From Alphaproteobacteria bacterium (lineage in GTDB: Bacteria > Pseudomonadota > Alphaproteobacteria > Micropepsales > Micropepsaceae), in the NCBI GenBank assembly GCA_947474645.1, contig CANJJD010000004.1, forward strand, positions 62,001 through 126,000: a stretch of DNA of 64,000 nt, given 5' to 3'. Positions 33,014 through 41,355 of the stretch are shown here, in pieces; positions within the stretch are counted from its first letter, which is position 1, and the number at the start of each line of letters is the position of its first letter. The notes beneath the pieces are model-generated. The model was not told where the DNA came from. It saw only the letters and a program-made list of their open reading frames with translations, and ran no database searches. The translations under genes were made by a program, and so were the position numbers.

Positions 33014-34357
33014 TTACTGGGCCGGTTCCAGCTTGAGCAGTTCGCCTGTCGCCGGCGTGGTTTCGGTGATGGAGGTGCCGCCGCTGTCGGTCACGACATA
33101 GATGGCGCCGTCCGATCCCATCCGCACATCGCGGATGCGTTGCCTGCGCTCGGTCAGCAGGGCTTCTTCCTCGACCACCTTGCCGTTCACCATCTTGAAG
33201 CGGGACAGCATGTGGCCGTTCAGCATGCCGACGAACACGCTGCCCGCCCAGGCCTTGGACTTGCCGGTGTAAAAGGCCAGCCCGCCGGGCGCGGTGGACG
33301 GCGACCAGTAATAGACCGGCTGCTCCATGCCCGCCTTGGCGACTTCGCCTTCGCCGATCGGCGCGCCGCGATAATCAATGCCATGGCTGATGAAGGGCCA
33401 GCCGTAATTGGCGCCCTTCTTGATCAGGTTGAGCTCGTCGCCGCCGCGCGGGCCGTGCTCGACTTCGTACAGGCCGCCATCAGGCGCGAAGGCCAGGCCT
33501 TCGGGACTGCGAAATCCGAGCGCCCAGATTTCCGGCAATGCCCCTGCCTTGCCGATGAAGGGATTGCCCGGCGCCGGCGCGCCGTCCTTGGTGATGCGGA
33601 TCACCTTGCCCAGATGGGTGTCGAGATATTGCGCCACCGGCCAGGGACGCGGCCCCGCATTGTCGCGGTCACCGAGACAGACATAGAGAAAACCATCCGG
33701 ACCGATGGCGATGCGGCCGCCTGTCTTGGTGCCCGCCGCCAATGTCTGGTCGTTCGGCGCGAAGGGCGAGGTCTTGAGCAGCACCTTGACGTTGCGGATG
33801 GTGCCGGCCGCTTCATCCAGCACGGCGCGCGCCACCGCGGTGTTGTAGACCGTCTTGTCCAGATATTCGAAGTAGGTGAAATAGATGGTGTGATTGGTGG
33901 CGAAAGCCGGATCCAGCACAACGTCCAGCAATCCGGTCATCGGGGTGGAGACGTGCAGACCGTCCAACCCCTTCAGCGGCGCGCCGACACCATCCTTGTC
34001 CACGATGCGAAATGCGCCGGGCAGCCGCTCAGTCACCAGCACCTTTCCGTTCGGCAACAGGGCGCTGGCCCAGGCGGCATGCAACTGGTTGGTCAGCACC
34101 GTCACCTTGAAATCGGTGGCATGGTGATAGGGGGCGCGGGTCTGCTGGGGAAATTGGCGCGTATCGGCCTTCTTTTCCGGCGCCCTTGCGTCAATCGGCT
34201 GGCCTTCGACGGCGCCATAGGTCGGCACCCGCGGCAGGCCGCCGGCATTATAGTCCGGCGCCGGACCCGGAGCGCGCGGCTGGGTCGGCGCTTGTGTCTG
34301 GGCGTACAAAGCGGCGGGCAGGCCGGCCAGGGCCAGCACAAGAACAAGGCGTTTCAT
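33014..34357 (-). CDS. soluble PQQ-dependent sugar dehydrogenase (GSDH family)
   Basis: The 447-residue protein has a Sec signal (LVLVLALAGLPAALYAQ) and the six-bladed sGDH/YliI-type fold. Marks are LHAAWASALLPNGKVLVTERLPG near the domain start, TGLLDVVLDPAFATNHTIYFTY, GGRIAIGPDGFLYVCLGDR, GFRSPEGLAFAPDGGLYEVEHGPRGGDELN and the final RIRDVRMGSDGAIYVVTD. The His in EHGPRGGDE and Arg in the preceding loop are typical PQQ/active-site residues. It is convergent with the larger quinoprotein gene. An N-terminal Pro-rich linker of about 50 residues is unusual. Substrate not determinable. Confidence 0.88.
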   Translation of the reverse strand: MKRLVLVLALAGLPAALYAQTQAPTQPRAPGPAPDYNAGGLPRVPTYGAVEGQPIDARAPEKKADTRQFPQQTRAPYHHATDFKVTVLTNQLHAAWASALLPNGKVLVTERLPGAFRIVDKDGVGAPLKGLDGLHVSTPMTGLLDVVLDPAFATNHTIYFTYFEYLDKTVYNTAVARAVLDEAAGTIRNVKVLLKTSPFAPNDQTLAAGTKTGGRIAIGPDGFLYVCLGDRDNAGPRPWPVAQYLDTHLGKVIRITKDGAPAPGNPFIGKAGALPEIWALGFRSPEGLAFAPDGGLYEVEHGPRGGDELNLIKKGANYGWPFISHGIDYRGAPIGEGEVAKAGMEQPVYYWSPSTAPGGLAFYTGKSKAWAGSVFVGMLNGHMLSRFKMVNGKVVEEEALLTERRQRIRDVRMGSDGAIYVVTDSGGTSITETTPATGELLKLEPAQ

Positions 34358-34473
34358 GAATTCTCCCCGATTTTTGCGGCATTAAAGCCGTGAGAGGTCC
34401 CACGAACAAGGGTAGCCGGAACCCAATCCGCCACGCGATGCTTTTATTGTTGGATAATGGACGGGATAAAAAA

Positions 34474-34728
34474 ATGAGATTTTCAATCGCCGCCGCCGCC
34501 CTGCTGGCCGCCACCGCCTTGAGCGCCTGCGTTGGGCCGGAAGGCAACCCCAACGGATCGCCCTATGCCGATGAGCCGGGCGGCACCCTGGCGGTCAGGC
34601 CGCAAGTGCTGGGCATGGTGAGCTACGATCCCTATGCCCCGGCCGCGCCCTTCGCCGACATGCAGGCGGGCCAGCCCGCGATCAATCCCGCGCCGGTCAC
34701 GCCGCTCAATCTCAGGCCGGTGCGTTAA
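34474..34728 (+). CDS. small lipoprotein, unknown function
   Basis: An 84-residue product with a lipoprotein signal: [19 protein letters not shown], lipobox LSAC with the modified Cys at residue 19. The mature part is short, rich in Pro, Ala and Asn, and shows no domain. The track start at 34390 adds a non-signal extension; the ATG at 34474 begins the signal. Its end overlaps the convergent LLM flavoprotein gene by 17 bases. Confidence 0.6.
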   Translation: MRFSIAAAALLAATALSACVGPEGNPNGSPYADEPGGTLAVRPQVLGMVSYDPYAPAAPFADMQAGQPAINPAPVTPLNLRPVR

Positions 34729-35683
34729 GACAGGCTCGGCTGAGGATCTCGAAGGATTTCAGCCGCGCGGCGGGATCGAAGATCTGCGCCGTGACGATGA
34801 TCTCGTCGGGGCGGTAGCGGGTGATGAAATCCGCCACGCCCTTTTTCACCGTCTGCGCACTTCCCACTACCGAATGGCGGAAGAAATTGTTGATCAAGGT
34901 CCGGCGTTGCGGGTCCAGGCTCTGTTCATAGTTGGCAATGGGCGGCGCCAGCGGTGCGTCATTGGCCTGTAGCGCAGTGGAAAACAGCAGCTGTGCTTCT
35001 TCATCCGTATCGGCGGCCACCACGGTCAGCGACAGCATCACCTGCGGCTTGTCCAATCGCGCCGAGGGCACAAAGCGCCCACGATAGGTGGCCAGCGCCA
35101 CCTCCAACGGGTTCGGCGCGAAATGCGAGGCGAAGGCAAACGGCAGACCAAGGCCTGCGGCAAGCTGCGCGCCGCCCGCGCTGGCGCCCAGCAGCCACAC
35201 CGGAACCGACGCGCCCTCGCCCGGTATGGCGCGAACTTTCTGGCCAGGCACGGCCGGCTGCAGGAAAAACAGCAGCTCCTCGACATCGCGGGGAAAATCG
35301 GCGCCGTCATTGGGCTGGCGGCGCAGCGCCTGCAGGGTGGCCGGATCATTGGCGATGCCGCGCCCCAAACCGAGATCAATGCGCCCCGGATGCAGCGCCG
35401 CCAGGGTGCCGAACTGCTCGGCCACCATCAGCGGCGCATGATTGGGCAGCATGATGCCGCCGGCGCCGACGCGGATGGTTTTGGTGTTGGCGGCGACATG
35501 GGCCATCACCACCGCGGTGGCGGCGCCCGCCACGGACGGCGTGTTATGATGCTCCACCAGCCAGTAGCGGTGATAGCCGAGCGCCTCGGCGCGCTGCGCC
35601 AGCGCCACGGTCTCGCGCAAGGCGGTGGCGGCGTCGCCGCCCTGGCGGATGGGCGTGAGGTCGAGAATGGAAATCGGCGTCAT
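34712..35683 (-). CDS. LLM-class flavin-dependent oxidoreductase
   Basis: A 323-residue luciferase-like monooxygenase family protein with a TIM barrel. It begins [13 protein letters not shown], followed by [23 protein letters not shown], the FMN-associated [25 protein letters not shown] and [13 protein letters not shown]. These match the subgroup resembling bacterial luciferase alpha-like (MsnO8-type) oxidoreductases. Substrate unknown. It lies 56 bases downstream of the deacylase on the same strand and might be the last gene of the D-amino-acid operon, but no functional link is visible. Confidence 0.88.
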   Translation of the reverse strand: MTPISILDLTPIRQGGDAATALRETVALAQRAEALGYHRYWLVEHHNTPSVAGAATAVVMAHVAANTKTIRVGAGGIMLPNHAPLMVAEQFGTLAALHPGRIDLGLGRGIANDPATLQALRRQPNDGADFPRDVEELLFFLQPAVPGQKVRAIPGEGASVPVWLLGASAGGAQLAAGLGLPFAFASHFAPNPLEVALATYRGRFVPSARLDKPQVMLSLTVVAADTDEEAQLLFSTALQANDAPLAPPIANYEQSLDPQRRTLINNFFRHSVVGSAQTVKKGVADFITRYRPDEIIVTAQIFDPAARLKSFEILSRACLNAPA

Positions 35684-35739
35684 GCCGGGAGCCTAGCCGA
35701 ATGCGCCGGGCGCAGATAGCGCGCCCGGCTCCCATCACA

Positions 35740-37377
35740 TCAGGGCGTGCCGGGCTTGTAGCCGGGCCCGCGCAGCACCCGCCCGGGTGTTGCGTTGGTG
35801 GGCTTGCTGTCGGCCACAACCGCCTTGCCGTTGACCAGCACCCAGGAGATGCCGGTGGGATACTGGTCCGGCTTGGCATAGGTGGCGGTGTCCTTGACCG
35901 TGTCGGGATTGAACACCACCACGTCCGCCTTCATGCCCTCGCGGATAAGCCCGCGGTCATGCAGGCTCAGCCGGTTGGCTGCCTGGGAGGACAGTTTGCG
36001 CACCGCTTCTTCCAGCGAAATTATGTGCCGTTCGCGCACCACGTCGGACAGGATGCGGGCGTGGCTGCCGAAGGAACGCGGATGCGGGATGCCGAACGAG
36101 GTGTGCACCCCGGCCGGCAGGGCGATGCCGTCCGAACCGATATCCACCCAGGGATACCTGAAGGACTCGGCCACCGCCTGTTCGCGGGCGGGATTGGGCG
36201 GGCCGATATGGAAGCCCTCGGCCTTCTGCTCGACCAGGAAATCCACCATCGCTTCTTCCGGCGAGATGCGGGTGCGATCGGCCACCTGCTGCATGGTGTA
36301 GCCGTCATACTTCAGGTTGGCGGAAGCGAAGTGATAGTCCTTGTACTGGCCGGGATTCTGCTGAAGCTCCTTGACCACGCGGGCGCGGTTGGCCGGGTCC
36401 TTCAGCCGCGCGGTGATGGCGGCGGCGTCACCGACCTGCGCCCATACCGGCAGCAACTGGCGCACATAGGTCCAGCCGATGGTGTAGGGATAGGCGTTGG
36501 CGGTGATGTCCACGCCTTCGGCGCGCGCTTTCTCAATCATCGGCGCGAAGTCGGGATTTCCGGCGATGGTGCCGCCGACATGCAAAATCTCCACCGGGAT
36601 ATGGGCGCCGCGCGCGATGGCGATGGTTTCCTCCAGGCCGGACAGGCCGGGACCGGGGCGCATATGCACTGTGTAGATGCCGCCATATTCGGCCGCGACC
36701 TTGGCCAGCTCGATCATCTGGGCGGTGTTGAAAAAGGAGTTTGGCAAGTAATAGAGGCCGGCGGAAAGGCCGGCTGCCCCCTGCTCCATGCCCTGGCGGA
36801 TCAGGGCCTTGATCCGGTCCATCTCGGCCGGTGTCGGCTGGCGATCCTCATACCCCATCGCCGAGGCGCGCACCTGGCCCGCACCGACATAGGATACGAC
36901 ATTGGGGCCGATGCCCTTCTTCTCCAGGTAATCGAAGAACCCGCCCAGGGTGGTCCAGGTCCGCTTGACCGGCGGCGCCAGCATCATGGGATCGTCCACC
37001 GCCGGGCCCAGCACCGGACCGGCCGACAGATGCTCGCCCATCAGTTCGGTGGTGATGCCTTGCGTCACCTTGGAAAGACCGCGGCCGTCAAAGGCCAGGC
37101 CGAATTCCGAATGGCTGTGCATGTCGATGAAGCCCGGCGCCACCACCTGGCCGGTGGCGTCGACGGTCTTCTTCGCCCTTACCGGAGCGCGGCCGACATA
37201 GACGATCTTGTCGCCGGTGATGGCGACATCGGCCTGCATGCGCGGGCCGCCGCTGCCGTCCACCACCTGGCCGTTCTTGATCAGAAGGTCTACCTCGCCC
37301 GCAGGCGCGGCAAAACTTGCCAGCACCGGAACGGAAGCGAACAAAAGCGTGGCGGCGAGAAATTTGCGTAAAATCAT
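35740..37377 (-). CDS. exported N-acyl-D-amino-acid deacylase (D-aminoacylase family amidohydrolase)
   Basis: The 545-residue protein has a Sec signal (LAATLLFASVPVLASFA) and a D-aminoacylase-type amidohydrolase domain. Metal ligands appear as HSH in VAPGFIDMHSHSE, a His in IYTVHMRPG, a His in VEILHVGG, and the catalytic Asp in VDIGSDGIAL. At the position of the metal-bridging Cys of Alcaligenes D-aminoacylase the sequence is GEHLSAGP, suggesting the Glu-bridged variant. It would hydrolyse N-acyl-D-amino acids in the periplasm. It is 12 bases after a cytochrome c gene and, further upstream, a DAO-like flavoprotein, a context supporting D-amino-acid release followed by oxidation. Confidence 0.85.
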   Translation of the reverse strand: MILRKFLAATLLFASVPVLASFAAPAGEVDLLIKNGQVVDGSGGPRMQADVAITGDKIVYVGRAPVRAKKTVDATGQVVAPGFIDMHSHSEFGLAFDGRGLSKVTQGITTELMGEHLSAGPVLGPAVDDPMMLAPPVKRTWTTLGGFFDYLEKKGIGPNVVSYVGAGQVRASAMGYEDRQPTPAEMDRIKALIRQGMEQGAAGLSAGLYYLPNSFFNTAQMIELAKVAAEYGGIYTVHMRPGPGLSGLEETIAIARGAHIPVEILHVGGTIAGNPDFAPMIEKARAEGVDITANAYPYTIGWTYVRQLLPVWAQVGDAAAITARLKDPANRARVVKELQQNPGQYKDYHFASANLKYDGYTMQQVADRTRISPEEAMVDFLVEQKAEGFHIGPPNPAREQAVAESFRYPWVDIGSDGIALPAGVHTSFGIPHPRSFGSHARILSDVVRERHIISLEEAVRKLSSQAANRLSLHDRGLIREGMKADVVVFNPDTVKDTATYAKPDQYPTGISWVLVNGKAVVADSKPTNATPGRVLRGPGYKPGTP

Positions 37378-37389
37378 GACAGTCCCCTG

Positions 37390-37818
37390 TTATCGCGCCT
37401 TGGCGCGTTTTTTTGGCGGCATGGAATCGAATGTGATGGCCTTCTGGTCGCTGGCGGAGGTGCCCAGTTCCTTTGTCCCCGCCGGAAAGCCGTTGCTCTT
37501 GAGAATGAAGGCAGTGATGTCGGCATTGACGGCCGGGCTGAGGGAGCCGGGACGGCCCAGCGGCATCGCCTGGCTGATATACTCCACCAGCACATCCAGG
37601 GTGGTGCCCGACCAATAGGGCACAAAGCGTCCCACCAGCGGCGGAATCTCGAAAGTGCCGGAAAGGTTCGCGCCATGGCAGCGGCCGCAATTCTGCTGGT
37701 AGGAGGTGGCGCCGCGCGCCGCCTGGTCTTCTGTGTAGGCGCCGTCCCACACGGAACGCGCCTGGGCGCCTTGCGCCGCCAGCAGAAAACCAACACCCAG
37801 AATGATTTTGCGCATCAT
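37390..37818 (-). CDS. small periplasmic c-type cytochrome
   Basis: A 142-residue monohaem cytochrome c. It has a Sec signal (ILGVGFLLAAQGAQA), the haem site CGRCHG (about residues 44-49) and a later methionine ligand candidate in ISQAMPLGRPGSL. Between them is the short helix pattern of class I cytochromes. It starts 8 bases after the DAO-like gene and ends 12 bases before the deacylase gene, so all three are almost certainly one transcript. The best guess is electron acceptor for the flavoprotein. Confidence 0.9.
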   Translation of the reverse strand: MMRKIILGVGFLLAAQGAQARSVWDGAYTEDQAARGATSYQQNCGRCHGANLSGTFEIPPLVGRFVPYWSGTTLDVLVEYISQAMPLGRPGSLSPAVNADITAFILKSNGFPAGTKELGTSASDQKAITFDSMPPKKRAKAR

Positions 37819-37826
37819 GTTGCCCT

Positions 37827-39077
37827 TTATGCCTGTTTCACGGAGAAGCGGGCGAACAGATCTTCGATCACCTTCACGGCGCGATCGGATTCGGCACGGT
37901 TCACGCTCTCATCGCTGTTGTTGTAGCCCTTGAGCTCGCCATTCTCGAGCGCGATCACCATGATGCCGTCGCTCTTGGACAGAATCTGCACATTGCGATA
38001 GGTCAGGCCGTAATTGACCTCGGGCTGCGGGATCAGCCAGCCGGTCTGGCCCCGCACCGGCACCATGGCCTTGTCCTTCCACCAGTCGCGCGCCGCCATG
38101 CCGGGGCAGTTGATCACCACCTTCTGCGGCAGGTGGCCCAGCTCGGACGGGGAATGGAAATTGCGCATCACGATCTTGCCGCCCGCCGCGAAGAACTGGT
38201 TGGTGAGCAGATGGCCATATTCGGTGAAGTTGAAGAACAGGTTGGTCGAGCGCGAGGCATACTTGACCGGAAACGGGTTGATGTCCGGCGTGAGCTGCTG
38301 GGGAAACGACGTAATATCCCGGATGCGGTCATTGTAGCGGGCGAAATCCTCGCCATGGGTGGGCGCTCCCGCCCAGGTCGGCGGCGGCAGCGGCATCACC
38401 GTGGCGTCCACCGGCTGCGGCGTGCCGCGCGGCGCATCGGTCAGGTAATAATGGTCGCTGAAGGCGACCGGGTTGCCGGCGATGCCGATATATTGGCGCA
38501 AGGTCTTCCAGGAGGAGCGCGCCATGATTTCCCAGGTCTGGCCGAAATTGGCCGGGGCTTCCGACGTCAGGGCGATGCGCGAATCCGGGGTCCAGGCGCC
38601 GTTGGCCCGCACCGAACGGGTGCGCGGCAACAGCTCGCGTGTATAGATGGTCACCTGGGCGCCGGCGCGCTGGGCGGTGATGGCCGAGGTCAGGCCGATG
38701 ATGCCGCAGCCGATGACCGCGATTTCCTTGGGACTGCGGGACATGGCCTTTTGCACCGCCATGTCGGCCGATCCCCAGGACAGCGACCAGCCCGAGCCGC
38801 CATGGCCGTAATTGTGCACCACCATGGCATCGCCGATCTGCTCCACGTCCAGGTTGGGACCTTTGGTGCGGAAGGGGCGCAGGCAAACTTTAAAGTCGAA
38901 AAAGCGGTCGGCACGGGCGCGGACCGGCGCCAGAACGGGCGGACGGTCCATCAGGGGGACGGTGGAAACCGGCTGGGGCGCCGCACCCGGCGCGGCACCA
39001 GGGGTGGCGGCGCAACCGCCCAGCCCCATGACCCCGCCCAGCGCGAGCGAATTCTTCAACAGATGCCGCCGGTCCAT
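37827..39077 (-). CDS. Tat-exported lipoprotein D-amino-acid oxidase-like flavoprotein, circularly permuted
   Basis: The 416-residue product starts with a Tat lipoprotein signal: MDRRHLLKNSLALGGVMGLGGC, lipobox Cys at 22. Residues 60-111 (CLRPFR, VVHNYGHGGSGWSLSWG) match the segment that ends eukaryotic D-amino-acid oxidase (VRPQIR, VIHNYGHGGYGLTIHWG). Only afterwards, at residues 123-128, comes the FAD Rossmann motif GCGIIG that starts DAO. The rest (VVINCPGMAARDW, VRGQTGWL) follows DAO order and ends near DAO residue 265. Export through Tat fits a folded FAD enzyme. With a cytochrome c gene 8 bases downstream it may act as a D-amino-acid dehydrogenase. The ATG at 39077 was chosen over the track start because it begins the signal. 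Confidence 0.85.
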   Translation of the reverse strand: MDRRHLLKNSLALGGVMGLGGCAATPGAAPGAAPQPVSTVPLMDRPPVLAPVRARADRFFDFKVCLRPFRTKGPNLDVEQIGDAMVVHNYGHGGSGWSLSWGSADMAVQKAMSRSPKEIAVIGCGIIGLTSAITAQRAGAQVTIYTRELLPRTRSVRANGAWTPDSRIALTSEAPANFGQTWEIMARSSWKTLRQYIGIAGNPVAFSDHYYLTDAPRGTPQPVDATVMPLPPPTWAGAPTHGEDFARYNDRIRDITSFPQQLTPDINPFPVKYASRSTNLFFNFTEYGHLLTNQFFAAGGKIVMRNFHSPSELGHLPQKVVINCPGMAARDWWKDKAMVPVRGQTGWLIPQPEVNYGLTYRNVQILSKSDGIMVIALENGELKGYNNSDESVNRAESDRAVKVIEDLFARFSVKQA

Positions 39078-39224
39078 CAACCCAACCCCGCACAACCCCG
39101 GCACTTTTATAGCAGGGAAAAACCGGCGCGTCCCGGCTCCAGGCGCGGCTTCTTCACGCGGCGGCGGTTGGCGGTGTGCACATTTGTCCGGCAAAAACAG
39201 CAGACCTGAGCTGCTGGAACAGCC

Positions 39225-39249
39225 GGAACGAATAGCGGCGCCCCCGGTT
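39225..39249 (+). promoter_or_regulatory. EcfG-like promoter of the second CsbD-like gene
   Basis: GGAAC, 16 bases, GGTT, one mismatch from the general-stress consensus. The predicted start leaves a short leader containing CCAGGAG before the ATG at 39279. Confidence 0.6.
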
Positions 39250-39278
39250 TTCACTCTGTAGAAACCAGGAGTTTTGCC

Positions 39279-39455
39279 ATGAGCGTTAAGGGACAGATCA
39301 AGGAAGCCGCCGGTTACGTCAAGGAAGAGGCGTATGAGCACGGCAAGTCCGCTGAAAGCCAGCAGAAGGCCCAGGAAGGCCGCAACCTGCGCAATGAAGG
39401 CCGGATCGAAGACGGCAAGGCGCCGAAGACCAGCGAGCCGGGCACCAGCCACTAA
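39279..39455 (+). CDS. small CsbD-like stress protein, 58 aa
   Basis: This gene is too short for the ORF track. It encodes MSVKGQIKEAAGYVKEEAYEHGKS..., a hydrophilic, helix-forming, Gln/Glu/Lys-rich protein. The N-terminal GQIKEAAGYVKEE resembles CsbD units; the C-terminal half (GRNLRNEGRIEDGKAPK) is less typical, so it may be a relative rather than a true CsbD. An AGGAG ribosome site precedes the ATG. EcfG-like promoter upstream and a strong terminator 22 bases downstream make it a stand-alone stress unit, parallel to the gene at 20741. Confidence 0.8.
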   Translation: MSVKGQIKEAAGYVKEEAYEHGKSAESQQKAQEGRNLRNEGRIEDGKAPKTSEPGTSH

Positions 39456-39476
39456 ATCTGTGGCGACTTGAAAGAG

Positions 39477-39513
39477 CCGCCCCTGGCGCAGCAATGCGCC
39501 GGGGCGGTTTTTT
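39477..39513 (+). terminator. Rho-independent terminator after the CsbD-like gene
   Basis: CCGCCCC pairs with GGGGCGG and the inner GGCGCA with TGCGCC, with one bulged T, followed by six T. It lies just before the convergent methyltransferase stop at 39521. Confidence 0.85.
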
Positions 39514-39520
39514 ATTTGCG

Positions 39521-40081
39521 CTAGCGCGGTACGGGCGCGGTGTAATTCCACACATGCGCGGGTGGGAAGTTGCGCCACACCGGCGTCTTGCTGAGATTCA
39601 TCCCGGAACCCGGCGGCACCGGCGGGCGCCAGCTATAGGAGAGTTGCACAAACCGGCCGCCATGCTCCTGACATTCCAGGGCGCGCCGCAGCAGCGACTG
39701 CCGATCGGCAAGCGGAAACTGCAGCAGCGGCAGTCCGGAGACGATGGCCGCAACGGGCGCGCCTTGGGGAAGAAAACGCTCGAAGTCCAGCGCATCGCCT
39801 TGATGGACCCGCACCGCCGGAAAGCGGCCGCGCAGCAGCCGGGCGAAAGACTCCGTCTGCTCGATCAGGATCAGCCGATGCGAGGCGATGCCCCGCTCCA
39901 ACAGCGCCTGGGTAACGACACCGGTCCCGGGACCCAGTTCGACCACCAGCCCATCTACGCCCGGATCAACCTGGCCGGCGATGATGCGCGAAAGCGTGGG
40001 ACTGGACGGAGTGGGCGCGGAAACGCCGCGCGGATTGCTGATCAGCCCCCGCAGAAACTCCCCATAGGCAACGGCGCTCAT
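39521..40081 (-). CDS. class I SAM-dependent methyltransferase (PmtA/phospholipid N-methyltransferase-like)
   Basis: The 186-residue protein has the SAM motif LVVELGPGTGVVTQALLERG, LILIEQTESFARLLRGRFP, and QGDALDFERFL, the arrangement of PmtA-like and rRNA-dimethylase-like small methyltransferases. The start of alphaproteobacterial Pmt proteins (FLRGLISNPRGVSAPTPSSPTLSR) is also recognisable. Such enzymes convert phosphatidylethanolamine to its methylated forms at the membrane; this function is inferred. The ATG at 40081 begins the recognised domain; the track start at 40288 lies inside the upstream dehydrogenase gene. Confidence 0.78.
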   Translation of the reverse strand: MSAVAYGEFLRGLISNPRGVSAPTPSSPTLSRIIAGQVDPGVDGLVVELGPGTGVVTQALLERGIASHRLILIEQTESFARLLRGRFPAVRVHQGDALDFERFLPQGAPVAAIVSGLPLLQFPLADRQSLLRRALECQEHGGRFVQLSYSWRPPVPPGSGMNLSKTPVWRNFPPAHVWNYTAPVPR

Positions 40082-40139
40082 CTCGGCCCCTGGCTGGTGA
40101 CCTTGGGTCAATGCAGAGCGGGCGCGAGAGTTCCCTTCT

Positions 40140-41192
40140 CTAGCGTCCCAACCGCGCACGCTGGGCGGAAAGCCGTTGCGCCCAGGAAGAATTGTCCAGC
40201 GCAGCGCGATTGACGATAGTTCCGGTGGGGACGCGGCCATCGCAATATTCCAGCACCGCCTGGATATCCAGCGCGCCCTGACGGGCAAAGCATTGATCGG
40301 TCCAGCACAAGGCGTGCGGCGTCAGGATGACGTTATCCAGCGCGAGGATGGGATCGCCGGGATCGGGCGGCTCCTGCTCCAGAACATCCAGGCCGGCGCC
40401 CGCAATACGGCGCTCCTGCAGCGCCTTGGTCAGCGCTTTCTGGTCCACCACCGGACCGCGCGCCGTATTGATCAGGTAGCTGGTGGGCTTCATCAGCGCC
40501 AGGCGCTCCGCACTGACGATATGCCTGGTTGTGTCGGTCAGGGGACAACTGACCGACAGCACGTCGGAGCGGCGAAACAGATCTTCAATGCCGACCAGCT
40601 CCACGCCGAGCTCCGCCATCCGTCCGGCGTCGGCGAACGGATCATGGGCGATCAGCTTCATGTCGAAGGCCTTGGCCAGGCGCAAAGCCTCGGCGCCGAT
40701 ATTGCCGACACCCAGCGAGCCGAAGGTGCGCCCCACCAGGCCCACGCCCATATGGGCGCCGCGCTGGGCAAACCCCGCCGCGCCCGCACGGGTCAATTTT
40801 TCCTTGATGGCCAGCTTTCCCGTCAGCGCCAGCATCAAGGTGATGATCGACACCGCCACCGGCCGGCGCACCGATTCCGGCGTGATCACCAGGGCAATGC
40901 CCGCATCGGTGCAGGCCTTCACGTCCACCGTGTCGTATCCCACCCCGAAGCGGGCGATGACGCCCAGGCGGCCGCTCCTGGGCACGCTGCTTTTATCGAA
41001 GCGATGGGCCAGAAGAATGAGTGCATCGACATCTTCCAACTGCCCGGCGCTGATCGGGCTCTCGGATTCCAGAAACACGGTTTCGACGCGGGGATCCTGC
41101 AGCAACGGCGCAAGATCGAAATCGCGGAAGGTCGCAGAACCGTCGGCATTGCGAAAATCCGCCGAAAGCGCGACACGAAATTTTTCTGCCAT
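40140..41192 (-). CDS. D-isomer-specific 2-hydroxyacid dehydrogenase
   Basis: The 350-residue protein has the two-domain fold of the family. The NAD site is GSLGVGNIGAEALRLAKAFDM. Catalytic residues are Arg in LINTARGPVVDQKAL, Glu in VLEQEPPDPGDP, and His in ILTPHALCWTD. The substrate is not determinable: phosphoglycerate, glyoxylate or other 2-keto acids are possible. It is divergent from an HpcH/HpaI aldolase gene (164 bases between starts), an arrangement seen where a 2-keto acid produced by the aldolase is reduced by the dehydrogenase. Confidence 0.9.
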   Translation of the reverse strand: MAEKFRVALSADFRNADGSATFRDFDLAPLLQDPRVETVFLESESPISAGQLEDVDALILLAHRFDKSSVPRSGRLGVIARFGVGYDTVDVKACTDAGIALVITPESVRRPVAVSIITLMLALTGKLAIKEKLTRAGAAGFAQRGAHMGVGLVGRTFGSLGVGNIGAEALRLAKAFDMKLIAHDPFADAGRMAELGVELVGIEDLFRRSDVLSVSCPLTDTTRHIVSAERLALMKPTSYLINTARGPVVDQKALTKALQERRIAGAGLDVLEQEPPDPGDPILALDNVILTPHALCWTDQCFARQGALDIQAVLEYCDGRVPTGTIVNRAALDNSSWAQRLSAQRARLGR

Positions 41193-41355
41193 TGGGTGCC
41201 CCTACCCTGCCTGTTGCCGGCGGCATGCTGCTGTGCGGCATCGGACACCATGTTGCCGAGTATGCCGAATTCGAGCAAGTATGAACGACGGCATCGTCCG
41301 GACATGGCTCGCAAACAGTTCAAATCAGAACGAGCCTTCAGGGTGGGGAATATCC

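Noticed and set aside
37827-39578. 583-aa version of the DAO-like protein starting at 39578
   Set aside because: The added 167 residues read through the intergenic region and the opposite CsbD-like gene; the ATG at 39077 begins a complete Tat lipoprotein signal.
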